Assembly (NCBI RefSeq): GCF_012844345.1
Contig: NZ_CP051625.1
Location: 1,798,001 to 1,862,000, forward strand
Direction: 5' to 3'
DNA from: Pseudomonas sp. gcc21
GTDB taxonomy: Bacteria > Pseudomonadota > Gammaproteobacteria > Pseudomonadales > Pseudomonadaceae
Length of the DNA: 64,000 nucleotides
Positions 50,234 through 60,322 of the stretch are shown here, piece by piece. The notes under the pieces were generated by a model that saw nothing but the letters and a program-made list of their open reading frames with translations, did no database searches and was not told the origin of the DNA. The translations under genes and the position numbers were made by a program. Every line of letters starts with the position of its first letter. The first letter of the stretch is position 1.

Positions 50234-51115
50234 ATGCCCTGGTTACAATTGCGCCTCGCCATCAAGCCTGAGCAGGCTGAAACGCTCGAAGACGCCCTGC
50301 TCGCTCTGGACGCGGTGTCGGTTACATTCATGGATGCCGAAGACCAACCCATTTTCGAGCCTGACCTGGGCACGACGCCGCTGTGGTCCAACACCCACCT
50401 GTTGGCATTATTCGAAGCCGGAACTGACCAGCAGGTACTGATCGACACATTGCAGACACGCTGGACGTCGCCGCTACCTCACTATGAATTCGAGGAAATA
50501 GCCGATCAGGACTGGGAACGCAGCTGGATGGATAACTTTCAACCCATGCGTTTTGGCGAGCGCTTATGGATAGTGCCCAGCTGGCACGATGCACCGGAGC
50601 CCGATGCCGTCAACCTGCTGCTAGACCCTGGTCTGGCGTTTGGCACCGGCACACACCCCACCACCGCGCTTTGCCTTGAATGGCTCGACGGCACAGCAGT
50701 TAAAGGCAAGCGAGTAATCGATTTCGGTTGTGGCTCCGGCATCCTTGCCATTGCCGCGTTATTGCTGGGGGCCGATCACGCCATCGGCACGGATATCGAC
50801 ACCCAGGCGCTGGAAGCGTCACGCGACAACGCGCAACGCAATGGCATACCTGAAGCGTCGCTGGATCTGTTTATGCCAGAAGATTTACCGGCCGAACCTG
50901 CCGAAATCGTCGTCGCGAACATACTGGCCGGCCCCCTGGTAAGCCTGGCGCCGCAGCTTTCCAGCCTGGTGAAGCCGGGCGGCCTGATTGCATTGTCCGG
51001 CATCCTGGCCGAGCAAGCCGACGATATCATTGCCGCCTATCGGGATACCTTCATACTTGCCCCTGTTGCGGAGCGTGACGGGTGGATCCGCGTTAGTGGC
51101 ATGCGCCGGTCGTGA
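50234..51115 (+). CDS. prmA: Ribosomal protein L11 methyltransferase
   Basis: Trimethylates lysines and the N-terminus of L11. From ATG 50234 (GAAGGAG, five-base spacer) the 293 residues contain the N-terminal L11-binding domain ([20 protein letters not shown]), [15 protein letters not shown] motif [20 protein letters not shown] and the catalytic-domain [14 protein letters not shown]. An in-frame ATG at 50210 lies inside the repeat flank and is rejected. Confidence 0.97.
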   Translation: MPWLQLRLAIKPEQAETLEDALLALDAVSVTFMDAEDQPIFEPDLGTTPLWSNTHLLALFEAGTDQQVLIDTLQTRWTSPLPHYEFEEIADQDWERSWMDNFQPMRFGERLWIVPSWHDAPEPDAVNLLLDPGLAFGTGTHPTTALCLEWLDGTAVKGKRVIDFGCGSGILAIAALLLGADHAIGTDIDTQALEASRDNAQRNGIPEASLDLFMPEDLPAEPAEIVVANILAGPLVSLAPQLSSLVKPGGLIALSGILAEQADDIIAAYRDTFILAPVAERDGWIRVSGMRRS

Positions 51116-51214
51116 CAGGGTCGACAGCATAGAGGCACAATAGGCCAGTTGTTGTCTGCCAGCTCACTGCCGGCAAGAAAAACGCGAAAAGGCCGAGAAA
51201 GGGATCACAGGTAA

Positions 51215-52600
51215 ATGAGCGCAACGCTGGTCACACAATGTCCTAATTGTCAGACCCGCTTTCGTCTGTCTGAAGAACAGCTGAGCGCGGCGGCAGGGAA
51301 TGTCCGCTGCGGTGCATGCTTGAAGGTATACAACGCATTAGCGGTGGCGGCCGAACAACAGCAGCAAGCGTTTGGCGAAGAGCCTGCCGCCGCGGCGGAA
51401 AAACCTGCTGACTCCGCGCCCCGGCGCAGCGATCCGGATGATTTTCTCATTCATGATGACCTTGATCTCGATGAGCTGGATCTTGAAGCGCTGGGGCTTG
51501 ATGAATCCTTGATCGATGAGGTCAACCCTCCGCACATCGTCGACATCCCTCTTGAGGAAGTCGTGCCGGTTTCAGTGGTAACCAGTAAGGAATCGAGCCA
51601 GCCACCCCGCCGCCGTGACAACTCTACGGACGAAAAGGACGACAAGCCGCGCTACGGCCGCCCACAGGATGAACCCGCCCTGGATCAGGAGCCGGTGGCG
51701 GACAAGAACGACGAATCGTTTCCAGCCGATCCCTATTTCGATCTGCATGAGGACATCGTCGACAGTCCAGCTAGCGAACCGGTATCACAACCGGAAGCCG
51801 AGCTGGATGACCTTGATGAGTGGGTTGCGCCTTCACTGGAAGCCACCAGGCCGGAGGCTCCCCTGCGCCCGGTAACAGATGAAGAGACTGAACCCAGCAT
51901 CTTCATGCGCGACCGTCCCGAGTACATCACCCCTAAACTCGCCTGGCATGAGCTTGACGACGAACCCGAGGATCCGCCCATTGAAGCGCCCCCGGCCCGG
52001 GTTGAACCGATTGATCGCAAAGCCGCAGCCGCTGAGCCCGAGCCAGAACTGGGCGAACTCGATATTCCGGACATTCATGACGAGCCCATTCTGCTGGCCG
52101 AACGGCCGCGACCTGCACGCCGACGTAAACACACTGCACTCTGGACAACCCTTAGCGGCCTGGCCCTGATTGCGCTGGTTGCTCAGTTCGTTTTCTACAA
52201 CCTGGACGAGCTTGCGCACAATGAGCGCACTCGCCCGATGCTGGAGACGGTGTGTCTGCTGGCCGGGTGTGAACTGCCGGCCCGGGTAGATGTGAGCATG
52301 TTACGCAGCAGCAATCTGATGGTACGTCCGCATCCCGAATTCCCTAACGCGTTGGCTGTCGATGTCATTCTCTATAACCGCGCAGATTTTGCGCAGCCCT
52401 TCCCGGTATTACGGATGAACTTCACCGATACACATGGACACGAAGTGGCCGCACGTCGCTTCCGTCCTGAGGAATACCTCTCTGGCGAACTGGCTGGTGC
52501 CCGACTGATGCCACCCCAGACGCCCATCCACGTTGCGCTCAACATGCTTGACCCGGGCGACGATGCGGTCAGCTACACACTCGGATTCGTAACCCCTTGA
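51215..52600 (+). CDS. Zinc-ribbon, DUF3426 membrane protein
   Basis: A 461-residue protein with an N-terminal MJ0042-type zinc ribbon (CPNCQTRFRL and VRCGACLKVYNA), a long acidic, probably disordered linker (about 50-300), one membrane segment near residues 310-328 (LWTTLSGLALIALVAQFVF) and a C-terminal DUF3426 domain (about 345-460, beginning ELPARVDVSMLRSSNLMVRPHPEFP). Orientation predicts zinc ribbon in the cytosol and DUF3426 in the periplasm. It recurs between prmA and dusB in Pseudomonas; its function is unknown, and a signalling or scaffold role is only inferred from the layout. Confidence 0.88.
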   Translation: MSATLVTQCPNCQTRFRLSEEQLSAAAGNVRCGACLKVYNALAVAAEQQQQAFGEEPAAAAEKPADSAPRRSDPDDFLIHDDLDLDELDLEALGLDESLIDEVNPPHIVDIPLEEVVPVSVVTSKESSQPPRRRDNSTDEKDDKPRYGRPQDEPALDQEPVADKNDESFPADPYFDLHEDIVDSPASEPVSQPEAELDDLDEWVAPSLEATRPEAPLRPVTDEETEPSIFMRDRPEYITPKLAWHELDDEPEDPPIEAPPARVEPIDRKAAAAEPEPELGELDIPDIHDEPILLAERPRPARRRKHTALWTTLSGLALIALVAQFVFYNLDELAHNERTRPMLETVCLLAGCELPARVDVSMLRSSNLMVRPHPEFPNALAVDVILYNRADFAQPFPVLRMNFTDTHGHEVAARRFRPEEYLSGELAGARLMPPQTPIHVALNMLDPGDDAVSYTLGFVTP

Positions 52601-52670
52601 AAGCTGAAGCCGAGCGCGCCCCTACCCGGTGCGCCCGGAGCAAACTGCTCGAAAATCAACCAGCGCAGTC

Positions 52671-52699
52671 TTTATAAGGTCATCCAGAGCGGGTATGAT
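52671..52699 (+). promoter_or_regulatory. Putative promoter of dusB-fis
   Basis: TTTATA (52671-52676) and TATGAT (52694-52699) with a 17-base spacer, followed by the G/C-containing start region TAGCGCCC. GC-rich discriminators are typical of growth-rate-controlled fis promoters in other gammaproteobacteria; that control is inference here. Confidence 0.6.
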
Positions 52700-52801
52700 T
52701 AGCGCCCTTTCATGCTTCTAACCCTGCCCGGCGGTCCTGAGACGTAACGGCGACTTCAGGGCGTGCCTCGAACCACTGGACAAAACAGGGATGGATCAGC
52801 A

Positions 52802-53788
52802 GTGATCAGTATCGGACCTTACCAATTAGCCAATCGCGTAATTCTTGCCCCCATGGCAGGTGTTACCGATCGCCCGTTCCGCCAGCTTTGCCGGCGGCTG
52901 GGCGCGGGCTTGGTAGTGTCCGAAATGGTAACCAGCGATACCCGCCTGTGGAACAGCCGCAAGTCCAGACAGCGTCTGGATCATGCAGGTGAAGCCGAAC
53001 CCCGCTCGGTTCAGATCGCAGGCGGCGACCCTGAGATGATGGCCGATGCCGCGCGCCAGAATGAACAGATGGGCGCGCAGATTCTCGATATCAACATGGG
53101 TTGTCCGGCCAAGAAGGTCTGCAACAAGGCGGCTGGCTCGGCGTTGCTGCGCGACGAGCGGCTGGTAGCCGACATTCTTGAAGCGGTTGTGGGTGCCGTC
53201 AGCATTCCGGTCACCCTGAAAATTCGTACGGGCTGGCATCCTGATCACCGCAACGGCGTGGAGATAGCACGCATCGCCGAACAGAGCGGCATTTGTGCGC
53301 TGGCAGTTCACGGGCGCACCCGCTCCGATCTGTATCGGGGCGAGGCTGAATACGACACCATTGCCGCTATCAAGCAGGCTATCAGTATCCCGGTATTCGC
53401 CAACGGCGATATCGACTCCCCCGTCAAGGCGCGCCAGGTTCTGGACTATACTGGCGCCGATGCGGTGATGATCGGCCGGGCGGCACAGGGCCGGCCTTGG
53501 ATTTTCCGCGAGATTGACTATTATCTGCGCCATGGCGCTTGCCTCCCAGCCCCGGAGCTGCGCTGGCAGCGAGACATCATGCTTGAACACCTCGACGGTT
53601 TGCATGCCTTTTACGGCAGCGAACAGGGGGTGCGCATTGCCCGCAAACATGTGGGCTGGTATTTGCAGACCATGCCTGGCGCGGAAGAATTCCGTCGCAC
53701 GTTCAACCGGATTGATTGCGCCGTTCAACAACGGCGAGGCATACAAACGTTTTTCAACCGCTTGCAGGAAGGAGACCTGGCGGCATGA
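52802..53788 (+). CDS. dusB: tRNA-dihydrouridine synthase B
   Basis: Flavin enzyme reducing uridine to dihydrouridine in tRNA. The conserved N-terminus [26 protein letters not shown] begins right after GTG 52802, which gives 328 residues (E. coli 321) and has a GGATGG seven bases upstream; GTG 52763 would add 13 odd residues. The catalytic cysteine is in [31 protein letters not shown] and [11 protein letters not shown] are also present. Its stop overlaps the fis start (ATGA), the usual dusB-fis operon. Confidence 0.95.
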   Translation: MISIGPYQLANRVILAPMAGVTDRPFRQLCRRLGAGLVVSEMVTSDTRLWNSRKSRQRLDHAGEAEPRSVQIAGGDPEMMADAARQNEQMGAQILDINMGCPAKKVCNKAAGSALLRDERLVADILEAVVGAVSIPVTLKIRTGWHPDHRNGVEIARIAEQSGICALAVHGRTRSDLYRGEAEYDTIAAIKQAISIPVFANGDIDSPVKARQVLDYTGADAVMIGRAAQGRPWIFREIDYYLRHGACLPAPELRWQRDIMLEHLDGLHAFYGSEQGVRIARKHVGWYLQTMPGAEEFRRTFNRIDCAVQQRRGIQTFFNRLQEGDLAA

Positions 53789-54111
53789 ACCTGATTAACA
53801 CATCCCCGATCGACGGAACCCTTCCAGTGAACGAGACCACCGACCCCTCCATGGATTATGTCTCGGAAGACGCAATGCAGCGAGACAAGACCCTGCGTGA
53901 CAGTGTCGAGCAAGCCCTGCAGAACTATTTCAAGCATTTGGATGGCCAGGACGTGACCAACGTCTACAACATGGTGCTCGCCGAAATCGAAGCACCCTTG
54001 CTGGAAAGCGTGATGGAATACGTGAAAGGCAACCAGACCCGCGCCTCCGAAGTGCTCGGCCTGAACCGCGGCACCCTGCGCAAGAAGCTAAAACAGTACG
54101 GATTGCTGTAA
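53785..54111 (+). CDS. fis: Nucleoid-associated factor Fis
   Basis: DNA-bending protein controlling rRNA synthesis, recombination and growth-phase genes. From ATG 53785 it has 108 residues: a variable N-terminus, the dimerisation helices ([31 protein letters not shown]) and a C-terminal helix-turn-helix ending [26 protein letters not shown], almost identical in pattern to other Pseudomonas Fis. The ATGA overlap with dusB is the conserved arrangement. Confidence 0.97.
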   Translation: MNLINTSPIDGTLPVNETTDPSMDYVSEDAMQRDKTLRDSVEQALQNYFKHLDGQDVTNVYNMVLAEIEAPLLESVMEYVKGNQTRASEVLGLNRGTLRKKLKQYGLL

Positions 54112-54186
54112 ACCGGGTCATCCGGGAACATTTCCCGCCGATCCGCCGCTCGAACTGATTCCCCTGTAAAACTGACTGGAACCACA

Positions 54187-55794
54187 ATGACCGACCACAC
54201 TACCCGCCTTCCGGTACGTCGCGCGCTCATCAGCGTGTCGGACAAGACCGGTATCGTTGAATTTGCCCGCGAACTCAGCGCCCTCGGCGTCGAGATCCTG
54301 TCCACCGGCGGGACCTTCAAGCTGTTGCGCGAGCAAGGTATCGAGGCGGTAGAAGTCGCCGATTACACGGGTTTCCCGGAAATGATGGATGGCCGGGTAA
54401 AGACCCTGCACCCGAAAATCCACGGAGGCATTCTGGGGCGGCGTGATGTTGATGGCGATGTCATGCAACAGCATGGCATCCAGCCCATCGATCTGGTGGC
54501 CGTGAACCTGTATCCCTTTGCCGCTACAGTCGCCAAATCCGGTTGCACTCTACCCGATGCCATCGAGAACATCGATATTGGCGGACCCACCATGGTTCGC
54601 TCCGCGGCCAAGAACCACAAGGATGTCGCGATCGTGGTAAATGCCAGCGACTACGCTGGCATCCTCGAGTCCCTCAAGGCCGGCGGCTTGAGCTATGCCC
54701 AGCGTTTCGATCTGGCACTCAAGGCTTTCGAGCATACTGCGGCCTATGACGGCATGATCGCCAACTATCTCGGCACCATTGATCAGACGCGCGACACCCT
54801 GAGCACGGAAGCCCGCACCGCTTTCCCGCGCACCTTCAACAGCCAGTTCCTGAAAGTGCAGGACATGCGCTACGGTGAGAACCCGCATCAGTCAGCGGCC
54901 TTCTATCGCGAAGCCCAGCCGGCCGATGCCAGCATTGCCACCGCGGTACAGCTGCAGGGTAAAGAGCTGTCCTACAACAACGTGGCCGATACCGATGCCG
55001 CGCTTGAGTGCGTAAAGAGCTTCACCAAGCCAGCCTGTGTCATCGTCAAGCATGCCAACCCTTGCGGCGTCGCTGTGGTGCCTGATGGCGAGGGTGGCAT
55101 CCGTCAGGCCTATGAACTGGCCTATGCGACTGACAGCGAATCGGCGTTCGGCGGCATCATCGCCTTCAACCGCGAGCTCGATGGCGAGACGGCCAAGGCT
55201 ATTGTCGAGCGGCAGTTTGTCGAAGTGATCATTGCGCCTCGCATCAGCGCCGCCGCCCGTCAAGTGGTGAGCGCCAAAGCCAATGTACGCCTGCTCGAAT
55301 GTGGCGAGTGGACGGCGGAACAGCTGGCCGATTGGGATTACAAGCGTGTCAACGGTGGACTGCTGGTGCAAAGCCGCGACACCGGCATGATCACCGAGGC
55401 AGACCTCAAGATCGTGACCAAACGCGCCCCGACCGAACAGGAGATCCACGATCTGGTCTTCGCCTGGAAAGTCGCCAAGTTCGTCAAATCCAACGCTATC
55501 GTCTACGCCAGCAAGCGACAGACGATCGGGGTCGGCGCAGGTCAGATGAGCCGTGTCAATTCTGCCCGTATCGCTGCAATCAAGGCAGAACACGCCGGCT
55601 TGCAGGTTGCAGGCGCGGTAATGGCCTCTGATGCCTTCTTCCCCTTCCGCGATGGGATCGACAACGCCGCCAAGGCAGGCATCCGTGCTGTGATTCAGCC
55701 GGGCGGTTCAATGCGTGACGCTGAAGTTATCGCCGCAGCTGATGAGACTGACATTGCCATGGTGTTTACCGGTATGCGCCACTTCAGACACTGA
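54187..55794 (+). CDS. purH: Bifunctional AICAR transformylase/IMP cyclohydrolase
   Basis: Last two steps of IMP synthesis. The 535 residues comprise an N-terminal MGS-fold cyclohydrolase (about 8-200; [42 protein letters not shown]) and the C-terminal transformylase (about 210-535; [10 protein letters not shown] with the catalytic histidine, [28 protein letters not shown]). A 75-base gap separates it from fis. Confidence 0.98.
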   Translation: MTDHTTRLPVRRALISVSDKTGIVEFARELSALGVEILSTGGTFKLLREQGIEAVEVADYTGFPEMMDGRVKTLHPKIHGGILGRRDVDGDVMQQHGIQPIDLVAVNLYPFAATVAKSGCTLPDAIENIDIGGPTMVRSAAKNHKDVAIVVNASDYAGILESLKAGGLSYAQRFDLALKAFEHTAAYDGMIANYLGTIDQTRDTLSTEARTAFPRTFNSQFLKVQDMRYGENPHQSAAFYREAQPADASIATAVQLQGKELSYNNVADTDAALECVKSFTKPACVIVKHANPCGVAVVPDGEGGIRQAYELAYATDSESAFGGIIAFNRELDGETAKAIVERQFVEVIIAPRISAAARQVVSAKANVRLLECGEWTAEQLADWDYKRVNGGLLVQSRDTGMITEADLKIVTKRAPTEQEIHDLVFAWKVAKFVKSNAIVYASKRQTIGVGAGQMSRVNSARIAAIKAEHAGLQVAGAVMASDAFFPFRDGIDNAAKAGIRAVIQPGGSMRDAEVIAAADETDIAMVFTGMRHFRH

Positions 55795-55806
55795 AAATAG
55801 ATAACG

Positions 55807-55957
55807 GTCACGCTGAAGCCGGCATCTGCTGCGTTGTCCGTGACTTCGCCAATGTTCATTGCCACCGGGCAACTGCGCTTGTCGAAGCCCCAGACGCCTT
55901 GCATATACCAGCTTGATCGCGACCTCTTTCCGAGAGGTCGTCAGGGCTAAAACCCTG
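55807..55957 (+). ncRNA. Hairpin-rich purH-purD spacer, possible structured leader
   Basis: The 190-base spacer has four stems in series: GTCACG/CGTGAC (55807-55812 with 55839-55844), TTGCC/GGCAA (55859-55863 with 55868-55872), CGACCTCT/AGAGGTCG (55920-55927 with 55933-55940, loop TTCCG) and CAGGG/CCCTG (55942-55946 with 55953-55957, loop CTAAAA). No open frame with a ribosome-binding site is seen. It could be processing sites, an attenuator or a small RNA; I do not recognise a known riboswitch. Confidence 0.4.
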
Positions 55958-55984
55958 AATGAATTACTCTTTGAGGAGTGTTGG

Positions 55985-57265
55985 ATGAACATTTTGATCA
56001 TTGGCAGTGGTGGGCGCGAGCACGCACTGGCGTGGAAAGCGGCCCAGGATGAGCGGGTCGAAAAGGTCTTCGTTGCACCCGGCAATGCCGGAACGGCCAC
56101 TGAAGCAAAATGCGAGAACGTTGCGATCGATGTACTGGAGCTCGACCGTCTGGCGGATTTTGCCGCGGCGAACGTAGCGCTGACCATTGTGGGTCCGGAA
56201 GCGCCACTGGTGGCCGGGGTAGTTGACCTGTTCCGCGAACGCGGCCTGAAATGCTTCGGCCCTACCGCTGGCGCAGCCCAGCTTGAAGGCTCCAAAGCCT
56301 TCACCAAGGACTTTCTGGCTCGGCACCAGATTCCAACAGCTGGCTACCGGAATTTCACCGAAGTCGAACCGGCGCTTGCCTATCTTCGCCAGCAAGGTGC
56401 GCCCATTGTGATCAAGGCGGACGGCCTGGCCGCCGGCAAGGGCGTGATCGTTGCCACCACACTCGAAGAGGCTGAAGCGGCGGTACGCGACATGCTGGCC
56501 GGGAATGCATTCGGTGACGCGGGGTCACGCGTGGTTATCGAAGAGTTTCTCGACGGCGAAGAAGCCAGCTTTATCGTCATGGTCGACGGTGAGCATGTAC
56601 TGGCCATGGCAACCAGCCAGGATCACAAGCGCGTCGGCGATGGCGATACCGGACCAAACACCGGGGGCATGGGCGCTTATTCCCCGGCACCGGTGGTTAC
56701 CCAGACCGTTCATCAACGCGTCATGGATGAAGTCATCTGGCCGACCGTCAAAGGCATGGCCGCTGAAGGCAACACCTATACCGGTTTCCTGTATGCCGGC
56801 CTGATGATTGACCAGGCAGGCAATCCAAAGGTAATCGAATTCAACTGCCGCTTCGGCGACCCGGAAACTCAACCGATCATGCTGCGCCTGCAATCGAGCC
56901 TGGTGGCGCTGATCGAAGCGGCACTTTCCGGCGAGCTTGATCAGATCGAGGCCCGGTGGGATCCCAGACCCAGTCTCGGCGTTGTATTAGCCGCTGGTGG
57001 CTACCCTGGCGCTTACGCCAAAGGTTCAGTCATCAAAGGGCTACAGGGGGCCCCAGAAAGCGATGGAAAGATCTTCCACGCCGGAACCGTCCTGAACGGT
57101 GAGCAGGTAGTGACTCAGGGTGGCCGTGTTCTTTGTGCAACTGCGCTAGGCGAAGATATTGCCACCGCTCAACGCAATGCCTACGCGCTGGCAAAACGGG
57201 TCGACTGGGACGGCTGTTTCTACCGCAAGGATATCGGCTATCGAGCGATCGCACGGGAAAGCTGA
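55985..57265 (+). CDS. purD: Phosphoribosylamine-glycine ligase
   Basis: Second step of purine synthesis, making glycinamide ribonucleotide. From ATG 55985 (TGAGGAG upstream) the 426 residues show [18 protein letters not shown], the ATP-grasp [16 protein letters not shown], the [36 protein letters not shown] region in parts, and metal site [12 protein letters not shown]. An open frame reaches back to 55859 but has no homology-like N-terminus. retS follows 130 bases later. Confidence 0.97.
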   Translation: MNILIIGSGGREHALAWKAAQDERVEKVFVAPGNAGTATEAKCENVAIDVLELDRLADFAAANVALTIVGPEAPLVAGVVDLFRERGLKCFGPTAGAAQLEGSKAFTKDFLARHQIPTAGYRNFTEVEPALAYLRQQGAPIVIKADGLAAGKGVIVATTLEEAEAAVRDMLAGNAFGDAGSRVVIEEFLDGEEASFIVMVDGEHVLAMATSQDHKRVGDGDTGPNTGGMGAYSPAPVVTQTVHQRVMDEVIWPTVKGMAAEGNTYTGFLYAGLMIDQAGNPKVIEFNCRFGDPETQPIMLRLQSSLVALIEAALSGELDQIEARWDPRPSLGVVLAAGGYPGAYAKGSVIKGLQGAPESDGKIFHAGTVLNGEQVVTQGGRVLCATALGEDIATAQRNAYALAKRVDWDGCFYRKDIGYRAIARES

Positions 57266-57357
57266 TCGGCAAAAACGCTACGCAGTCGATCAATAGGCAT
57301 CCACTGTAGCTGGTCGGAAGGAATAGCAGAACAGCAAGCAACTGCTCTACGCTGGGC

Positions 57358-57377
57358 TATACTGACCGACCGCGGTC
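57358..57377 (+). promoter_or_regulatory. Putative -10 box and palindrome before retS
   Basis: TATACT at 57358-57363 resembles a -10 box 32 bases before the retS ATG, and a perfect 10-base palindrome GACCGCGGTC (57368-57377) falls just after it, where an operator could block transcription. No good -35 box is seen. Confidence 0.35.
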
Positions 57378-57395
57378 ATCACCGCTTGTAAAGTC

Positions 57396-60134
57396 ATGGA
57401 TAGGACGAACGTTGTGAAGCGAGCCCGTTGGCTTCTGTTTGGCAGTCTGTTGAGCCTTTTACTGGTGCTTTCCCCCGCTGTGGTCGGAGAAGTACCTGAC
57501 TCCCAGTATCGGTTGTTCGTCGATACCAGCGGGCGCCTGGAGCTCGAGGACATCCTCTCCAACCGATACGCCAACCGCTTCGTTCCGGGCTACGAAGGCA
57601 CTCTGACGCTGCCAGGAGCCCAGGCAGCGCTCTGGGTGCGGATACCTATCCCCGGCGAGACCCTGCTGTTTCTGGAGTTGGATAATCCGGTAATCAATCA
57701 GCTGCAGGTTTTTGTGCTGGAAGGCGAAACGGTCAAGCTCAGCTATCCGGCTGGCCCCTCGTCTACAGCTCTGATCTCCATGCCCTATCCTGGAGTTGTG
57801 CTGCCGCTATCCACTGCAGACATTGCCGAACCTGTTCTGTACGTTCGGTTACAACATCAACACGCGCTCAAAACCGATCTGAAGCTTACAGCACCCCGCA
57901 CGGCGGTGCTCGGGCATGGTCAATATCAAGCGTTTCAGGGGTTGCTCGCAGGGCTATTCCTGGCCCTGGTCTTACACGGATTCCTGCAGGGCTGGATCGG
58001 ACGCCACCGGCCGCACCGCTGGTTGGCACTGGCCAGCCTGATGCTCGGTCTGAGCTGTCTGACCAATATCAGCTGGTTTATCAGCCGGCTGCCTGATATG
58101 CATGAGCGGGCCGGCGACCTGCTCGCGCTGGCAGCCTATCCGGCTATCGCAATGATGCTGTTCAAGGTCACTCGCATACGCCAGCGGCCGCTTCTATGGC
58201 TCCTTTTGACCGGTTTCGGTCTGGCGGTGCTGGCCGCCGTTTTCTATCCGATCAGATTTGGTTTATTGCAGGGACTTATTCAGTCGGGCGTGCCGCTGGC
58301 CGCATTGGTCATCAGCCTTTATCTGCGTTATTCGGGCCTGCGCATCAGCCGCCCGATGCTGGCAGGGCACCTGTTGCTCCTGACCGGCTGGCTTGTCGTT
58401 CCCCTCGCCTCCTGGGATTTATTCAGCGAAAGTCTGCCGGACTTGCTCATATGGAGCAGCCTGGTGTGCTATGCGTGGGGCTTGCACCTGCGCTATCAGA
58501 AAGTCGTGGCGGCTCATCTCAATCGTCGCAATATCGACGCTTCGAAGCAGGCTGAACGTCGCACCAAGGCAGAGCTGCTCGCGCGGCTCAGCCACGAAAT
58601 CCGGACACCCATGAATGGCGTATTGGGTATGACTGAGCTGCTGCTGGACACGGCACTGTCGGCCAAACAGCGTGATTATGCCCAGACGATTCACGGCTCG
58701 GGTACGGACCTGCTCAATCTCATCAACGAAATTCTGGATATATCGCAGCTTGAGTCAGGCCAGCTGTCACTCGAAAAAGTCCAGTTTGATCTCCACTCGT
58801 TGATCAATGACTGCCTGGATATCCTTCGAAGCCGTGCCGAGAGCCAGGGTATCGAGCTGGTGAGCTTCGTGCACCCGGATGTACCGCGCACCATGGAGGG
58901 TGACCCCACCCGTCTGCGGCAGATACTCATGAACCTGCTGGCTAACTCCCTGCGCCATACCACGCATGGAGAAATCCTTTTGGTCGTCGGGCGCGAAGCC
59001 GATGAGAACGAAAGAAGCGTATTGAGAATTGCCGTGCTGGACACCGGTAACGGCATGCCTCAGGAGGCGCTCGACAGCTTGCTGGATAACGACATCAGTG
59101 CCGCCAGACTGCTGGAACAGACTGACAACAGTTATCTGGGGCTAGCAGTTACCAGACAGCTGGTAGCCATGATGAACGGCCGTCTCGGCGTTCACCACTC
59201 TACCGCCCAGGGCACCACCGTCTGGCTTACCTTCCCCGCCGAAGTCCTACCGCAGGCCAACGAGCTCGATCCTGAGGGGCTGTGTCTGGCAGACCGCTCT
59301 GTGCTGATCGTTGACGACAACGCCACCTGCCGCAAGGTCATTCAACAACAGACAGCAGCCTGGGGCATGCAGGCCCAGACTGCCGCCAACGGCAAGGAAG
59401 CGCTCGCCATGCTGCGCACCCAGGCGAATCTGGGCATGCCCTATGACTTCTTGCTTGTGGACCACTCCATGCCCGGAATGACGGGGCTGGAGCTTGCCAG
59501 CCGCGTCCACGGAGAATTCACAACCGACACAGACCTCATCGTCGTCATGCTGACCGGTGTCAACCAGACGCCCAGCCGCGTTGCGGCGCGCAACGCGGGT
59601 ATCCGCCGTACACTGACCAAACCAGTAGCCGGTTACACGCTCAAGGCCACCTTGATTGATGAATGGATACACGCACGCCGGGGAGACGCCGCATCCGCAG
59701 AGGCATCTGGCGAACTGCAACAGAAGAGCCAAAGCCGAGTGTTGGTGGCCGAAGACAACGTGGTATCAACCAAGGTCATCCGGGGCATGCTGTCCAAACT
59801 CAAAATGGAAGTCGATACCGTTCCCAATGGTCGCGACGCCGTAAGTGCGGTACGCACAGGCGATTACGATCTGGTACTGATGGACTGCGAAATGCCCGAG
59901 CTGGACGGCTACGCGGCCACCAGCCAGATCCGGGAATGGGAGCGGAAGAATAACCGTGTCGGCGTACCCATCATCGCTCTGACCGCTCACATCCTCCCGG
60001 AACACCAGGAAAAAGCCCGGCGCGCAGGTATGAGCGGCCATATGGCCAAACCCGTTAATCTGGCGGAACTCAAGGAACAACTGGACCTCTGGATCCAGCG
60101 TCGCAGTGAACGCGGCGCGGCAGCCAGAAGCTAG
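57396..60134 (+). CDS. retS: RetS-type hybrid sensor kinase
   Basis: In Pseudomonas, RetS binds and inhibits the kinase GacS, favouring acute virulence/planktonic traits over biofilm and type VI secretion. The 912 residues have a signal peptide (to about residue 30), a periplasmic 7TMR-DISM-type sensory domain (about 35-170), seven membrane segments (about 175-365), HisKA with H400 in ARLSHEIRTPMNGVLG, an HATPase domain (N-box LLANSLRHT, G-box DTGNGMP), and two receiver domains with D689 (LLVDHSMPG) and D830 (LMDCEMPELDG). Domain order and position after purD match RetS. Regulation of GacS here is by homology. Confidence 0.93.
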   Translation: MDRTNVVKRARWLLFGSLLSLLLVLSPAVVGEVPDSQYRLFVDTSGRLELEDILSNRYANRFVPGYEGTLTLPGAQAALWVRIPIPGETLLFLELDNPVINQLQVFVLEGETVKLSYPAGPSSTALISMPYPGVVLPLSTADIAEPVLYVRLQHQHALKTDLKLTAPRTAVLGHGQYQAFQGLLAGLFLALVLHGFLQGWIGRHRPHRWLALASLMLGLSCLTNISWFISRLPDMHERAGDLLALAAYPAIAMMLFKVTRIRQRPLLWLLLTGFGLAVLAAVFYPIRFGLLQGLIQSGVPLAALVISLYLRYSGLRISRPMLAGHLLLLTGWLVVPLASWDLFSESLPDLLIWSSLVCYAWGLHLRYQKVVAAHLNRRNIDASKQAERRTKAELLARLSHEIRTPMNGVLGMTELLLDTALSAKQRDYAQTIHGSGTDLLNLINEILDISQLESGQLSLEKVQFDLHSLINDCLDILRSRAESQGIELVSFVHPDVPRTMEGDPTRLRQILMNLLANSLRHTTHGEILLVVGREADENERSVLRIAVLDTGNGMPQEALDSLLDNDISAARLLEQTDNSYLGLAVTRQLVAMMNGRLGVHHSTAQGTTVWLTFPAEVLPQANELDPEGLCLADRSVLIVDDNATCRKVIQQQTAAWGMQAQTAANGKEALAMLRTQANLGMPYDFLLVDHSMPGMTGLELASRVHGEFTTDTDLIVVMLTGVNQTPSRVAARNAGIRRTLTKPVAGYTLKATLIDEWIHARRGDAASAEASGELQQKSQSRVLVAEDNVVSTKVIRGMLSKLKMEVDTVPNGRDAVSAVRTGDYDLVLMDCEMPELDGYAATSQIREWERKNNRVGVPIIALTAHILPEHQEKARRAGMSGHMAKPVNLAELKEQLDLWIQRRSERGAAARS

Positions 60135-60167
60135 GCTCTTCCTGAGGCGGGATGCGCTGGGAGCCGC

Positions 60168-60245
60168 TCAGACTTCAACCGCGATGCCAGACGACGCCGC
60201 GGCAAAAGTAGCGAGCAAATGGTGCAATACGTTGACTGTCGACAT
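60168..60245 (-). CDS. Possible 25-residue small ORF with strong, hairpin-masked RBS
   Basis: On the minus strand ATG 60245 is preceded by GGAGGG with an ideal six-base spacer and opens MSTVNVLHHLLATFAAASSG plus IAVEV, ending TGA at 60168. The peptide is short, with a hydrophobic/alanine-serine middle. The ribosome-binding site lies inside the 3' arm of the hairpin at 60250-60283, so translation could be gated by its melting. It is downstream of ygiQ on the same strand and convergent with retS. I do not recognise the peptide, and the frame may be fortuitous beside a terminator. Confidence 0.35.
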   Translation of the reverse strand: MSTVNVLHHLLATFAAASSGIAVEV

Positions 60246-60249
60246 GGAT

Positions 60250-60283
60250 CGCCCTCCGTTTGAAAAGAGCTTAAACGGGGGCG
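60250..60283. terminator. Strong hairpin between convergent retS and ygiQ
   Basis: CGCCCTCCGTTT (60250-60261) and AAACGGGGGCG (60273-60283) form 11 pairs with a single bulged base and an 11-base loop. Read on either strand it is a stable stem, but no U-run follows. It may terminate both convergent transcripts, or, on the minus strand, mask the ribosome-binding site of the small ORF beside it. Confidence 0.55.
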
Positions 60284-60322
60284 AAGGGCTGCGCTAATAG
60301 GCAGTTACGATTGTCGTCATAG

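Noticed and set aside
52763..52801. Upstream GTG extension of dusB
   Set aside because: The 13 added residues precede the conserved DusB start and have no better ribosome-binding site.
60106..60297. 63-codon plus-strand frame overlapping the end of retS
   Set aside because: It runs through the hairpin, lacks an RBS and overlaps retS coding sequence.
60294..60320. Eight-codon minus-strand frame (MTTIVTAY) just after ygiQ
   Set aside because: Too short to support; likeness to the first residues of HslV is coincidental and nothing of HslV follows.
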